Origin: Enorma phocaeensis
GTDB taxonomy: Bacteria > Actinomycetota > Coriobacteriia > Coriobacteriales > Coriobacteriaceae
NCBI RefSeq assembly: GCF_900186505.1
Contig: NZ_LT891967.1
Coordinates: 14,998-78,997 of the forward strand
Length of the DNA stretch: 64,000 nucleotides
Direction of reading: 5' to 3'
The notes under the pieces: model-generated
Seen by the model: the letters and a program-made list of their open reading frames with translations, nothing else
Databases searched by the model: none
What the model was told of the DNA's origin: nothing
Made by a program: the position numbers and the translations under genes
Shown: positions 25,057 to 33,710 of the stretch, in pieces
Numbering within the stretch: the stretch's first letter is position 1
Layout of the letters: every line of letters starts with the position of its first letter

Positions 25057-25897
25057 GCGCCGCGGCGCAGGTGGCGAGCTGCAGCGCGTCTTCAAACGGC
25101 ATGTTCTCTACGCTTGCTGCTGCGAGCGCGCCCACGAAGGTATCGCCCGCCGCCGTGGAGTCCACCGCGTCAACCCGGCAAGCGTCGATGTGAACGATGC
25201 GTCCCTCGCGAAGCGCCATCGCGCCGTGCTCGCCGAGGGTAACCACGACGCTGTGCGCCCCGCGGACGGCGAGCTCGCGCATCGCCCGCTCGCAGGAGGC
25301 GCTGTCGTTGGGCTCGATGCCGGCTATGAGCGCGCATTCGGTCTCGTTAAGGCATACCAAATCGATGCTGGGCCACACGTCGGCGGGGATCTCCTGTGCC
25401 GGCGCTGGGTTGAACATCGTGACGAGGCCTTGTTCACGGGCATGCCTCAGCAGGGCGTAGGTCGCTGCAGCCGGGCATTCGAGCTGCGTCACCAGCACAT
25501 CGCCAGGCTGTGCGGCGCGGTCGAGCGCGGTCACGGCGGCATTCTTTTCGACTACATGGTTCGCACCGGGATCGAGAATGATGCGGCTCTCACCGTTCGT
25601 GCGGATGATCGAGGCCACGCCCGTCGGCACCTCCTCGGCACGTGCGACCTCAGAGCAATCGACGCCGGCGTTTTCCAGGGTGGCGACGAGCTGTTCCCCG
25701 AACCCGTCCGCACCCACCGCGCCGATCATGGTGGTTGGCGCACCGAGCTTTGCTGCGGCGACAGCCTGGTTCGCCCCCTTGCCGCCCGGGTTCGTGAGAA
25801 ACCCGTACCCCATGAGCGTCTCTCCTGCTTGCGGCACGCGCTCGCAGGCGATCGAGAGGTCCATGTTCAAGCTCCCGAACACGATGACGCGCGGCAT
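24980..25897 (-). CDS. rbsK: Ribokinase
   Basis: This 305-aa PfkB-family kinase phosphorylates ribose to ribose 5-phosphate. Motifs are VIVFGSLNMDLSIACERVP, NPGGKGANQAVAAAKLGAP (first PfkB signature, substrate binding), VTLGEHGAMAL and DAVDSTAAGDTFVGALAAA (anion hole and catalytic Asp). The start at 25897 has GAAGGGGGA 6 nt upstream. It follows the nucleoside hydrolase gene by 71 nt on the same strand, so released ribose can be phosphorylated directly. Its 3' end overlaps the convergent hisZG end. Confidence 0.92.
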   Translation of the reverse strand: MPRVIVFGSLNMDLSIACERVPQAGETLMGYGFLTNPGGKGANQAVAAAKLGAPTTMIGAVGADGFGEQLVATLENAGVDCSEVARAEEVPTGVASIIRTNGESRIILDPGANHVVEKNAAVTALDRAAQPGDVLVTQLECPAAATYALLRHAREQGLVTMFNPAPAQEIPADVWPSIDLVCLNETECALIAGIEPNDSASCERAMRELAVRGAHSVVVTLGEHGAMALREGRIVHIDACRVDAVDSTAAGDTFVGALAAASVENMPFEDALQLATCAAALTVTKTGAQQAIPTRTEVEQFLKQR

Positions 25898-25968
25898 AAT
25901 CGTCCCCCTTCGCCGATGGTTTCCCCTATGGTACCGCGTCCGCCGGCGGTTCGATCCGGTCGCGGGGC

Positions 25969-26937
25969 TCAACATCCACGGCGTACGAGGTCGAGCGTTC
26001 GCTCCATGAAGCGATCAACAAAGCGTTCGGCATCGACTGAAAGCGCGACCTTGACGCGACCGCTCGGGCAGCCTACGCGCCTTGGGTCGCCGATCGTGCG
26101 ACCGCGTCCAGCTCCGTCCACATCGACAGCGATGTCGCAGGCAAACGTGCTCACGAGCGCGGGATCGAGTGCTGCCGCCACGGCGAGCGGGTCGTGCAGG
26201 TTGCAGCCGGGGGCGCTGTGGGGCTCGGAGGTCTCGGTTACGTCGATGTAGTAGGCAAGCATGTTGGCAAGGAACGCCCCGGCTGCCGTGCCGGTCGCGC
26301 GGAACTCCTCGGCTTGCTCGCGCGTGAGCTTCACCTGCGTGGTCACGTCAAGACCGATCATGGTGATGTGCGCGCCGCTCATAAAGAGGGCGGCTGAGGC
26401 TTCGGGGTCCTGCGCGATGTTCGCTTCGGCAAAGGGCGTGACGTTTCCCGGTTGGGTAAGCGCTCCGCCCATCATGGTGATGCGCGCTTTCCCGACGATG
26501 TCGGGTGCCGCCTTCAGTGCGGCTGCGATGTTGGTCGAAGCGCCAGTTGGGACGATCATGAGGTCATCGGACTCGTTCGCGCGTACGGCATCGATGATGA
26601 AGTCGACTGCGGGCATCCTGTCCAGCGCTGCCGGCGTTGATCCTTCCACGTGGGGGATGGCAACATCGCCCGTGCCGTTCGTTCCGTGGAACCGCCCGCT
26701 TGCAGGCATGACGGCGAACGACTCCGACCAGCTCGGGTGGTCGATGCCCCTGAAGACGGGGACGTCGGCTCGCCCGAACAGCCCGAGCAGCTCGAGGTCG
26801 TTCGCGATCCCTTGCTCCATGGGGACGTTGCCAAACGTCCCGGTGATGCCGATGAGCTCGGCTTCGGGGGAGGCGAGCGCGTAGGTAAGGGCGAGGGTGT
26901 CATCGATGCCTGTATCCAAATCAAGTATGAGCTTCAT
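25969..26937 (-). CDS. Inosine-uridine preferring nucleoside hydrolase family protein
   Basis: This 322-aa enzyme hydrolyses the N-glycosidic bond of ribonucleosides. LILDLDTGIDDTLAL at the N terminus is the calcium-binding DxDxGxDD cluster. GTNGTGDVAIPH, LMIVPTGASTNIAAAL and the C-terminal CNLHDPLAVAAALDP (metal-binding Asp) complete the family pattern. GGAAGG precedes the ATG at 26937. With the ribokinase it forms a nucleoside-to-ribose-5-phosphate salvage pair, inserted in reverse orientation between hisZG and hisD. Confidence 0.92.
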   Translation of the reverse strand: MKLILDLDTGIDDTLALTYALASPEAELIGITGTFGNVPMEQGIANDLELLGLFGRADVPVFRGIDHPSWSESFAVMPASGRFHGTNGTGDVAIPHVEGSTPAALDRMPAVDFIIDAVRANESDDLMIVPTGASTNIAAALKAAPDIVGKARITMMGGALTQPGNVTPFAEANIAQDPEASAALFMSGAHITMIGLDVTTQVKLTREQAEEFRATGTAAGAFLANMLAYYIDVTETSEPHSAPGCNLHDPLAVAAALDPALVSTFACDIAVDVDGAGRGRTIGDPRRVGCPSGRVKVALSVDAERFVDRFMERTLDLVRRGC

Positions 26938-27090
26938 CGCAACGCCTTCCGTAATCAGCTGCGGCTTTGAGCGTCCCGTCGCGCGCCGCGTTCCGAGCGA
27001 GGTATTTGGTGCGGCTCGTCTGTGCCGTTCGGGTCGTTGCCCCCGTGCAGCGTGCGGGCGACATCAAACGGTTAAGAGATGTGCCGCGGT

Positions 27091-27119
27091 TTGTGCGGAA
27101 CGCTTTATCATGCTAAAGT
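27091..27119 (+). promoter_or_regulatory. hisD operon promoter
   Basis: TTGTGC (27091-27096), a 17-nt spacer, then TGC-TAAAGT (-10 at 27114-27119, extended by TG). Transcription would start near 27126, giving a leader of about 105 nt before hisD. Confidence 0.6.
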
Positions 27120-27138
27120 TTAGCCGAGAATCGCAGTT

Positions 27139-27195
27139 GGGGGCGTACGGTTTCGCCGTGCGCCCCCTCAGGGTGAACGGGCGCTATAGGCGCCC
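27139..27195 (+). promoter_or_regulatory. Structured 5' leader of hisD operon
   Basis: Two hairpins lie between the promoter and hisD. GGGGGCGTACGG (27139-27150) pairs with CCGTGCGCCCCC (27156-27167) around TTTCG, and GGGCGC (27179-27184) pairs with GCGCCC (27190-27195). No T-run and no His-codon-rich leader peptide was seen, so classical attenuation is not supported; an RNA-stability or protein-binding role is possible. Confidence 0.4.
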
Positions 27196-27231
27196 TTGCC
27201 AGTTATCTCGTGCAAAGAGGGGGATCCCCGT

Positions 27232-28686
27232 ATGAAGACGATCGTTCTCGAGCCTGGCGAGCGCTTGCAGCCCGCTCAACTCATCCGCAAGGGCGCGCTG
27301 CCCGAGCATATCGTGGCATCTGCTCGCGACATCGTGGCAGATGTGCGCGGTCGCGGCGATGCGGCGCTCAGGGAATACAGCCTGCGGTTCGATGGTGTCG
27401 AGCTGGACGGGCTGCGGCTCCCGCGAGCTGCGCTCGATCGCGCGCTCGATCTCGTCGACGGGCCCTTCCGCGCCGCCCTCGAACGCGCCTCCCGGCAAAT
27501 CCTCGCCTTCCACGAGCGCGAGCTAGAGCAATCGTGGTTCACAACGCGCTCGGATGGCACGCTTCTAGGCGTCAAGATCACCCCGGTTGCCGCTGCTGGC
27601 ATCTATGTCCCCGGCGGCCGTGCGCAGTACCCCTCAACGGTGCTCATGAATGCCATTCCCGCCAAGGTCGCAGGTGTCGAGCGCATCGTCATGGTTACCC
27701 CGCCCCAGCGTGACGCGGCGGGTAGCGACACGGGTGGCATTTCACTCTACACGCTGGCCGCCGCAGCCATCGCCGGTGTGGACGAGATCTACACCGTAGG
27801 CGGAGCCCAAGCGATCGCGGCGCTTGCCTATGGCACCGAGTCCATCGCCGCGGTGGATGTCGTTACGGGTCCGGGCAACGCCTATGTCGCAGCGGCCAAG
27901 CAGCTCGTCTCGGGCGATGTGGGCATCGATATGGTCGCGGGCCCATCGGAGGTGTGCGTGCTCGCTGACGCCGAGGCGATGCCCGCGGTGGTCGCCGCCG
28001 ACCTCATGGCCCAGGCGGAGCATGACCCGCTTGCCGCCTGCTACCTGGTAACCTGCGATGCGGCGTTCGCACATGAGGTCGAGCGCGCGCTCGACGTCCT
28101 CGTGGCGGCGAGTCCGCGCGCCGATATCACCGCGGCTTCGCTCGCCAACGAGGGAACCATCGTGGTCGCCTCCGACATCGATGCGGCGATCGATGCGGTG
28201 AACGTCATCGCGCCCGAGCATCTGGAGCTGCACTGCGCCAACGCCCTCTCGCTGCTTGGCAAGATTCGCAATGCGGGCGCCATCTTCGTGGGCGCTTGGA
28301 GTTCCGAGCCGCTCGGTGATTACGTTGCCGGGCCCAACCACACGCTGCCTACCGGCGGTACGGCGCGCTTCTCGAGTCCGCTGTCGGTGAGCGACTTCCA
28401 AAAGCGCTCCTCGGTGATCTGCTACACGCCGGATGGTCTTATCGCCGATGCGCCCGCCACCCAGACGCTCGCCCAGGGAGAGGGCCTCTGGGCGCATGCG
28501 CTTTCGGTTGGGCTGCGCCGCCGGATGCTCGAAGGGGGCGCGGATGCGGTGGCGCTCGATGTGCTCGGCGCCGAGGATTTGACGGCCGTGGCATGGCCCG
28601 AGGATGATCCTCAGACGATCTCGCGCGGCGCGGTCGCCGCTTCAGAAGGCTTCATGCGGGACCAAGAAGGGAACGGAGGCAAGTGA
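27232..28686 (+). CDS. hisD: Histidinol dehydrogenase
   Basis: HisD oxidises histidinol to histidine with two NAD+ (last two steps). The 484-aa sequence contains VYVP-type segment GIYVPGGRAQYPSTVLMNAI, VDEIYTVGGAQAIAALAYGT, GPGNAYVAAAKQLVSG, DMVAGPSEVCVLAD, LMAQAEHDP and GPNHTLPTGGTARFSSPLSV, the zinc and substrate sites of the family. It is about 50 residues longer than usual, mostly at the C terminus (ALDVLGAEDLTAVAWPEDDP). GAGGGGGA precedes ATG 27232. First gene of the eight-gene block. Confidence 0.95.
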   Translation: MKTIVLEPGERLQPAQLIRKGALPEHIVASARDIVADVRGRGDAALREYSLRFDGVELDGLRLPRAALDRALDLVDGPFRAALERASRQILAFHERELEQSWFTTRSDGTLLGVKITPVAAAGIYVPGGRAQYPSTVLMNAIPAKVAGVERIVMVTPPQRDAAGSDTGGISLYTLAAAAIAGVDEIYTVGGAQAIAALAYGTESIAAVDVVTGPGNAYVAAAKQLVSGDVGIDMVAGPSEVCVLADAEAMPAVVAADLMAQAEHDPLAACYLVTCDAAFAHEVERALDVLVAASPRADITAASLANEGTIVVASDIDAAIDAVNVIAPEHLELHCANALSLLGKIRNAGAIFVGAWSSEPLGDYVAGPNHTLPTGGTARFSSPLSVSDFQKRSSVICYTPDGLIADAPATQTLAQGEGLWAHALSVGLRRRMLEGGADAVALDVLGAEDLTAVAWPEDDPQTISRGAVAASEGFMRDQEGNGGK

Positions 28687-29792
28687 TGCAGTTGTCTAGC
28701 CGTATGCGTACCCTGGTGCAGGCGCACCTCGTTGACACCGAGCCCTATGACCCGATGTTCTCCCCCACGCGCATCAACCTGTCGGCGAATGAGAACACCT
28801 ACGGCCTGCCCGATGCGGCGCGTACCGCTATCGATGAGGCGCTTGCAGAAGCGGTGCTCAACCGCTATCCGGATGCCATGGCAAATCCCCTGCGCGACGA
28901 GCTTGCTTCGTGGCTCGGAGTGGATCGTGAGCAGATCTGCGTGGGCAACGGTGGCGACGAGGGCATCTTCAACTTCCTGTTCGCATTTGGCGGCGCGGGC
29001 CGCACGCTCGTTACCTGCCCTCCAGATTTCAGCGAGTACGCGCAGTTCGCTGGCTTGACGCAGACCGCCGTCAAGCAGGTGTTCCGCGACCCCGACACGA
29101 TGCTGCCCGATGCCGACGCGCTCGTGGCTGCTGTAGCAACAGCTGATCTGGCGATCTTCACATCACCCAACAACCCCACGGGCGACCTCATGCCGCTCGA
29201 CCTCATCGAGCGCCTGTGCGACGCCTGTCCGGGTCTCGTCATGATCGATGAAGCGTACATGGAGTTCGCGGAGCCTGGCGCTTCGGCGCTCGCGTTGCTG
29301 CCCCGACATGACAATCTGGTGGTGCTGCGCACGTTCTCCAAGGCCTTCGCCGAAGCGGGCGTTCGCTGCGGCTACGTGGTTGCCGCTCCGGACATCATCG
29401 ACGTCTACGCGGCTGTGCGGCAGATCTATTCCGTGAGCTGCCTCACTCAGGCTGCCGCGCTCGCCGCGCTTGAGCATCGTGCTGACTTCGAGCCCGTGAT
29501 CGCCCGGATCAAGCAGGAGCGCGCCCGACTCCATGAGGGAATCTCCGCTCTCGTGGCGGGGCTCCCCGCGCCTGCACGAACCTGGCCGAGCTCCGGGAAC
29601 TTCATACTCGCTCGGCTACCGCAGGCAAGCCGCATCCGCACGCGCCTGCGCGACGAGTATTCTATCTTGGTGCGTGACTTTAGCTACGCGCCCGGCCTTG
29701 ATGGGTGCCTGCGTATCACCGTCGGCACGCCTGAGGAAAACGACGAGGTCCTCGCCGCGCTCGCGGCCCTTATCGAGGAGGAGACCCGATGA
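28686..29792 (+). CDS. hisC: Histidinol-phosphate aminotransferase
   Basis: This 368-aa pyridoxal-phosphate enzyme converts imidazole acetol phosphate to histidinol phosphate. Fold-type I motifs are INLSANENTYGLP, LNRYPDAMANPLRDELASWL, GNGGDEGIFNFLFAF, FTSPNNPTG, MIDEAYMEF and LRTFSKAFAEAGVRCGY, which contains the PLP lysine. The ATG at 28686 shares one base with the hisD stop (TGATG) and has GGAGG 6 nt upstream; GTG 28683 is possible. It overlaps hisB by 4 nt. Confidence 0.94.
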   Translation: MQLSSRMRTLVQAHLVDTEPYDPMFSPTRINLSANENTYGLPDAARTAIDEALAEAVLNRYPDAMANPLRDELASWLGVDREQICVGNGGDEGIFNFLFAFGGAGRTLVTCPPDFSEYAQFAGLTQTAVKQVFRDPDTMLPDADALVAAVATADLAIFTSPNNPTGDLMPLDLIERLCDACPGLVMIDEAYMEFAEPGASALALLPRHDNLVVLRTFSKAFAEAGVRCGYVVAAPDIIDVYAAVRQIYSVSCLTQAAALAALEHRADFEPVIARIKQERARLHEGISALVAGLPAPARTWPSSGNFILARLPQASRIRTRLRDEYSILVRDFSYAPGLDGCLRITVGTPEENDEVLAALAALIEEETR

Positions 29793-30502
29793 CCATCTAC
29801 AAGAAGCAGCCGCGCAACCTCGAGGAGACGTCGCAGGCAACGATGGCCGAGAGCACCGCGCGACAAAGCGCCGGGCTCACGTCGCTGTTCAAGGGCTCGA
29901 CCCTGTCCATCGGCGAGCCGCGCACCGCGAACGTCCACCGCGTCACCGGTGAGACCGACATCACGCTCACGCTCGGCCTCGATGGAACCGGGCACTGCGA
30001 TATCACGACCGATGTGCCGTTCTTCGACCACATGCTCAACGCGTTTGGACGCCATGGGTTGTTCGATCTCAAGGTTGAGGCCTTGGGCGATACCGAGGTC
30101 GATGCCCATCACACCGTAGAGGATACGGGCATCGTGCTCGGGCAGGCGTTCGCTCGGGCGCTTGCCGACAAGCGAGGCATCACGCGCTTCGCCAACGTGG
30201 CGGTTCCTATGGACGAGACCCTCGTGATGGCTGCCGTGGACATCTCCGGGCGCGGGCAGGCATACTGCGAGCTGCCGTGCCCCACCGAGCGGGTGGGCAG
30301 CTTCGATACCGAGCTCGCCGTCGAGTTCTTCTACGCGTTTGCGCGCGATGCGGGCGTCACGCTCCATGTGCGCGAGCTCGCGGGCGCGAATTCCCACCAC
30401 ATCATCGAGGCGGCCTTTAAGGCCGTGGGCCGCGCGATGCGCTACGCTTGCGAGCTCGATCCGCGGGTAACGGGCGTCCCCTCGACCAAGGGCTCGCTGT
30501 AG
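29789..30502 (+). CDS. hisB: Imidazoleglycerol-phosphate dehydratase
   Basis: HisB dehydrates imidazole glycerol phosphate to imidazole acetol phosphate. The 237-aa protein has the manganese-binding motifs FFDHMLNAFGRHG, DAHHTVEDTGIVLG, and the second half-repeat HHIIEAAFKAVGRAM. It carries an extra about 38 residues at the N terminus (YKKQPRNLEETSQATMAEST) compared with the usual about 195-aa monofunctional form. The start ATG 29789 overlaps hisC by ATGA; GAGGAG is upstream. A shorter start is possible but the overlap favours this one. Confidence 0.93.
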   Translation: MTIYKKQPRNLEETSQATMAESTARQSAGLTSLFKGSTLSIGEPRTANVHRVTGETDITLTLGLDGTGHCDITTDVPFFDHMLNAFGRHGLFDLKVEALGDTEVDAHHTVEDTGIVLGQAFARALADKRGITRFANVAVPMDETLVMAAVDISGRGQAYCELPCPTERVGSFDTELAVEFFYAFARDAGVTLHVRELAGANSHHIIEAAFKAVGRAMRYACELDPRVTGVPSTKGSL

Positions 30503-30523
30503 CGGGCGCACGGGGAGGTACCT

Positions 30524-31318
30524 ATGGATGCGCCTATCATCGCGGTGGTCGATTACCACAAGGGCAATCTGTCGAGCGTTGCTCGCGGGCTTGCGCGAGC
30601 GGGTGCCGAGGCGCTCGTGACCGATGACCCCGAGCGCATCCGCACGGCGGACGGCATCGTGCTGCCCGGCGTGGGGTCGTTTTACGATGCCATTACGTTC
30701 ATGCGCGACCATGGCCAGGATACGGCGGTGATCGATGCGGTCGCAGGAGGGGAGGGCACGCCGTTTCTGGGCATCTGCCTGGGACTCCAGTTGCTTTTCG
30801 AGCGCGGCGACGAGGGTGTGCCCGCATCCGGCAAGACCGAGGGCGCCTCGCTTCCGTCGGATGGGGATGCCTCTCCCGCCCCTATAGCAGCGGATTCCGT
30901 TTCCAAGGGTGCGCGCCTCGCTCCAGGAACGGTCTTCTCTGCCGGCGAGCGGCGTTGGGTGAGCGGCTTGGGCGTTCTGGCCGGTTCGTGCACGATCCTG
31001 CCTGCTCGACGCCTCAAGGTGCCCCATGTCGGGTGGGACCAGGTGCATCTGACCGAGCGAGGGCGCATCTGCCCGCTGCTGGCGGGTTTCGCCGAGGGCT
31101 CCAACGTCTATTTCACCCACTCGTTTGCCCTCGATGACGATGTCGAGCCTCAAGATGTCGCTGCGGTCACGCATTATGGGCGGAACTTCGGTTCGGTGGT
31201 GTGGCACGGCAACCTCTACGGCTGCCAGTTCCATCCCGAGAAGTCATCCAACCACGGACATGAGATACTTCGCAACTTCGTTTCGATCTCTTCCCGCGCG
31301 AGAGGGGCACATGCATGA
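30524..31318 (+). CDS. hisH: Imidazole glycerol phosphate synthase, glutaminase subunit, with insertion
   Basis: HisH releases ammonia from glutamine for HisF. The class I amidotransferase triad is visible: nucleophile C85 in GICLGLQLLFERG and the QFHPEKSSNHG His-Glu pair. At 264 aa it is about 60 residues longer than the family. The excess is a low-complexity stretch after ERGDEG (about residues 98-145, containing GASLPSDGDASPAP) before LGVLAGSCTILP, so it lies in a surface loop rather than in the active site. GGGGAGG precedes ATG 30524; the stop overlaps hisA by 4 nt. Confidence 0.92.
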   Translation: MDAPIIAVVDYHKGNLSSVARGLARAGAEALVTDDPERIRTADGIVLPGVGSFYDAITFMRDHGQDTAVIDAVAGGEGTPFLGICLGLQLLFERGDEGVPASGKTEGASLPSDGDASPAPIAADSVSKGARLAPGTVFSAGERRWVSGLGVLAGSCTILPARRLKVPHVGWDQVHLTERGRICPLLAGFAEGSNVYFTHSFALDDDVEPQDVAAVTHYGRNFGSVVWHGNLYGCQFHPEKSSNHGHEILRNFVSISSRARGAHA

Positions 31319-32058
31319 TTCTCTTTCCCGCCATCGACCTCGTAGCCGGCAAGGTCGTGCGTCTCGAGCGCGGGGACCGCGCGCATATGAAGGTCTATGC
31401 CGATGACCCGGTCGCCGTCGCGCGTTCCTTTGCCGAGCAGGGCGCCCGTTGGATCCACGTGGTGGATCTCTCGGCCGCGCTCGAGGAAGACGAGGCTGCT
31501 TGCGCCGCCAACAACGAGGCGATCCGTGCGATCTGCACCGTCGATGGCATCAGCGTCGACGTAGGTGGCGGCGTGCGTTCGCTTGCGCGCATCGACGAGC
31601 TCGCGGCGATGGGCGCGGCGCGTATCGCGCTCGGCACGGTGCTCGTGCTCGAGCCTGGTTTTGCCGAGATCGCCGCCCGCGGGTTCGGCGAGCTGCTCGC
31701 CGCCGACGTTGCCGCACGCGACGGCGAGGTGAAGGTCAACGGTTGGCGCGAGGGCGTCGCGCGTTCCGTCGATGACGTCGTGGGCGAGCTCGCCGGATTG
31801 GGCTTCAAGCACCTCGTGTTCACCGATATTTCCCGCGACGGCATGCAAACCGGTATCGACGTCGACGCCTACCGGCATGTGGCGGCCATCGCGGGCTTCC
31901 CCGTGATCGCATCCGGCGGCATTTCCTCGGTCGATGATATACGCGCGCTCGCCGCTGCGGGCCCCCAGGTGATCGAGGGGGCAATCACGGGCCGTGCGCT
32001 CTACGAGGGCGCCTTCGCCCTTCCCGAGGCGCTCGAAGCCGCCGCGGGCGAACGCTGA
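31315..32058 (+). CDS. hisA: Phosphoribosylformimino-5-aminoimidazole carboxamide ribotide isomerase
   Basis: HisA carries out the Amadori rearrangement of ProFAR to PRFAR. The 247-aa half-barrel-repeat protein has FPAIDLVAGKVVRLERGD (catalytic Asp), WIHVVDLSAAL, VDVGGGVRS, GLGFKHLVFTDISRDGM (second Asp) and IASGGISSVDDI. It overlaps hisH by ATGA at 31315 and is followed 10 nt later by its paralogue hisF. Confidence 0.94.
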   Translation: MILFPAIDLVAGKVVRLERGDRAHMKVYADDPVAVARSFAEQGARWIHVVDLSAALEEDEAACAANNEAIRAICTVDGISVDVGGGVRSLARIDELAAMGAARIALGTVLVLEPGFAEIAARGFGELLAADVAARDGEVKVNGWREGVARSVDDVVGELAGLGFKHLVFTDISRDGMQTGIDVDAYRHVAAIAGFPVIASGGISSVDDIRALAAAGPQVIEGAITGRALYEGAFALPEALEAAAGER

Positions 32059-32068
32059 AAGGACCGCT

Positions 32069-32851
32069 ATGCTCACCAAACGGGTGATACCCTGCCTTGA
32101 TGTTAAGAACGGCCGCGTCGTGAAGGGCGTGAACTTCGTGGCGCTGCGCGATGCGGGCGATCCGGTCGAGCTCGCAGCTGCCTATGACCGCGCCGGAGCC
32201 GACGAGGTCGTGTTCCTCGATATCACCGCGACGAGCGACGATCGTGCGACCACCATCGAAATGGCGGCCCATGCGGCAGAGGAGCTCTCCATTCCCTACA
32301 CCGTGGGCGGAGGGTTCCGGGACCTCGCGGGCATGCGCCGCATGGTCGCTGCGGGTGCGGACAAGATCTCGCTCAACTCGGCCGCGGTGCGCGACCCAAA
32401 CCTCATCGCGCTTGCGGCGCAGGCGTTCGGCAGCCAGGCCGTCATCTGCGCTATCGATGCGAAGCGGGTGGGAGAGCCAGGTGCGCCCGGTGCCGACCGC
32501 TGGGAGGTCTATGTTGCGGGCGGACGCACGCCCACGGGCATCGATGCCGTGGCATGGGCCGAGGAGGCCGCGCGTCGCGGCGCCGGAGAGATCTTGCTCA
32601 CCAGCATGGATCGTGATGGCACCAAGGAGGGCTTCGACCTGGCGCTCACGCGCGCGGTGGCGCGCGCGGTGTCCATCCCCGTCATCGCGTCCGGCGGCGT
32701 GGGCACGCTCGAGCACTTCGCCGAGGGCATCATCGAGGGCGAGGCGGATGCGGTGCTCGCGGCGAGCGTGTTCCATTTCGGAACGTTCAGCATCCGTCAG
32801 GTCAAAGAGTACATGGCGGCTCAGGGCATCCCCATGCGACTCGACTTCTGA
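32069..32851 (+). CDS. hisF: Imidazole glycerol phosphate synthase, cyclase subunit
   Basis: HisF uses ammonia from HisH to close the imidazole ring and release AICAR. The 260-aa barrel has RVIPCLDVKNGRVVKGVNF (catalytic Asp), DEVVFLDITATSDDR, YTVGGGFRD, KISLNSAAV, GEILLTSMDRDGTKEGFD (second Asp) and VIASGGVGTLEHF. AAAGGA precedes ATG 32069. Confidence 0.95.
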   Translation: MLTKRVIPCLDVKNGRVVKGVNFVALRDAGDPVELAAAYDRAGADEVVFLDITATSDDRATTIEMAAHAAEELSIPYTVGGGFRDLAGMRRMVAAGADKISLNSAAVRDPNLIALAAQAFGSQAVICAIDAKRVGEPGAPGADRWEVYVAGGRTPTGIDAVAWAEEAARRGAGEILLTSMDRDGTKEGFDLALTRAVARAVSIPVIASGGVGTLEHFAEGIIEGEADAVLAASVFHFGTFSIRQVKEYMAAQGIPMRLDF

Positions 32852-32861
32852 GGGGAAGAAG

Positions 32862-33182
32862 ATGGACCTCAAAGAGCTGAAATTCGATGCGGACGGGCTC
32901 ATCCCGGCGGTGGTGCAGCAGCACGATACAGGCGAGGTGCTCATGGTCGCGTGGATGAACGCGGAATCCCTGCGCCTCACGCTCGAGACGGGGACCACCT
33001 GGTTTTGGAGCCGGAGCCGCCAGGAGCTGTGGAACAAGGGCGCGACGAGCGGCAACATGCAGCAGGTGCGGGAGCTCTGGGCGGATTGCGATGGCGATAC
33101 CCTTCTTGTGAAGGTCGATTCGCCTGGCCCTGCTTGCCATACCGGTAACCGGAGCTGCTTCTTCAGGCGGCTCGACACCTAG
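32862..33182 (+). CDS. hisI: Phosphoribosyl-AMP cyclohydrolase
   Basis: This 106-aa enzyme opens the purine ring of PR-AMP (step 3). Motifs are LIPAVVQQHDTGEVLMVAWM, TWFWSRSRQELWNKG, ADCDGDTLLVKVD (metal-binding aspartates) and ACHTGNRSCFFR (zinc cysteines). The start is ATG 32862 with a purine-rich GAGGGGAAGAAG upstream, 10 nt after hisF. The activities of HisI and HisE are encoded by separate genes here. Confidence 0.94.
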   Translation: MDLKELKFDADGLIPAVVQQHDTGEVLMVAWMNAESLRLTLETGTTWFWSRSRQELWNKGATSGNMQQVRELWADCDGDTLLVKVDSPGPACHTGNRSCFFRRLDT

Positions 33183-33275
33183 ACGACGCGTATGCAGCCG
33201 GGCGGAACGTTCGGCACACACGATCGATTGCGAGCCGTGCCGCAAGGTGCGGAGATGACTACTAGGGGGTCTTCC

Positions 33276-33593
33276 ATGGGAGAGAGAACCGCTCACGTGC
33301 ACGATGGGGACATCGGCGCCACCATCACCAGCTTGGCGGCGACCATACACGGCAGGCGCGCTGCGGTGCCCGAGGAAAGCTATACCGCGCGCTTGCTCTT
33401 CGGTCCGGAGGACAAGCTCTTGAAGAAGGTGGTCGAGGAGGCTTGCGAGGTCGTGATGGCGGCAAAGGACTGCGACCACGATCATATCCGCTACGAGGCG
33501 GGAGACCTCGTGTACCATCTGCTCGTAGCGCTTGAGCGCTACGGCGTTACCGTCGAGGAGCTCGCAGGCGAGCTCGATGCGCGCATGAGATAG
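33276..33593 (+). CDS. hisE: Phosphoribosyl-ATP pyrophosphatase
   Basis: HisE hydrolyses PR-ATP to PR-AMP (step 2). The 105-aa MazG-like all-alpha protein has SYTARLLFGPEDKLLKKVVE, EACEVVMAAKD and RYEAGDLVYHLLVALER, with the EExxE/ExxD metal pattern. AGGGGG lies 6 nt before ATG 33276; an in-frame ATG at 33255 is a possible start. It is the last gene of the rightward his operon and faces hisK. Confidence 0.9.
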   Translation: MGERTAHVHDGDIGATITSLAATIHGRRAAVPEESYTARLLFGPEDKLLKKVVEEACEVVMAAKDCDHDHIRYEAGDLVYHLLVALERYGVTVEELAGELDARMR

Positions 33594-33710
33594 GGGCGGC
33601 CGCTCGCAGGGACCGCCAATCGCGGGGCTTGCTTCGGCCATGCTGGACGGCATCGGCGCTGGTTCCGCGCCCTGATGCCTCGCACCCTCCACGACCTATG
33701 ATCGTGGTTC

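Noticed and set aside
27126..27231. T-box riboswitch for the his operon
   Set aside because: The sequence AGGGTGAACGGGCGC superficially resembles the T-box core, but the invariant TGGN bulge (AGGGTGGNACCGCG) is absent, no stem I or specifier loop was seen, and no terminator follows.
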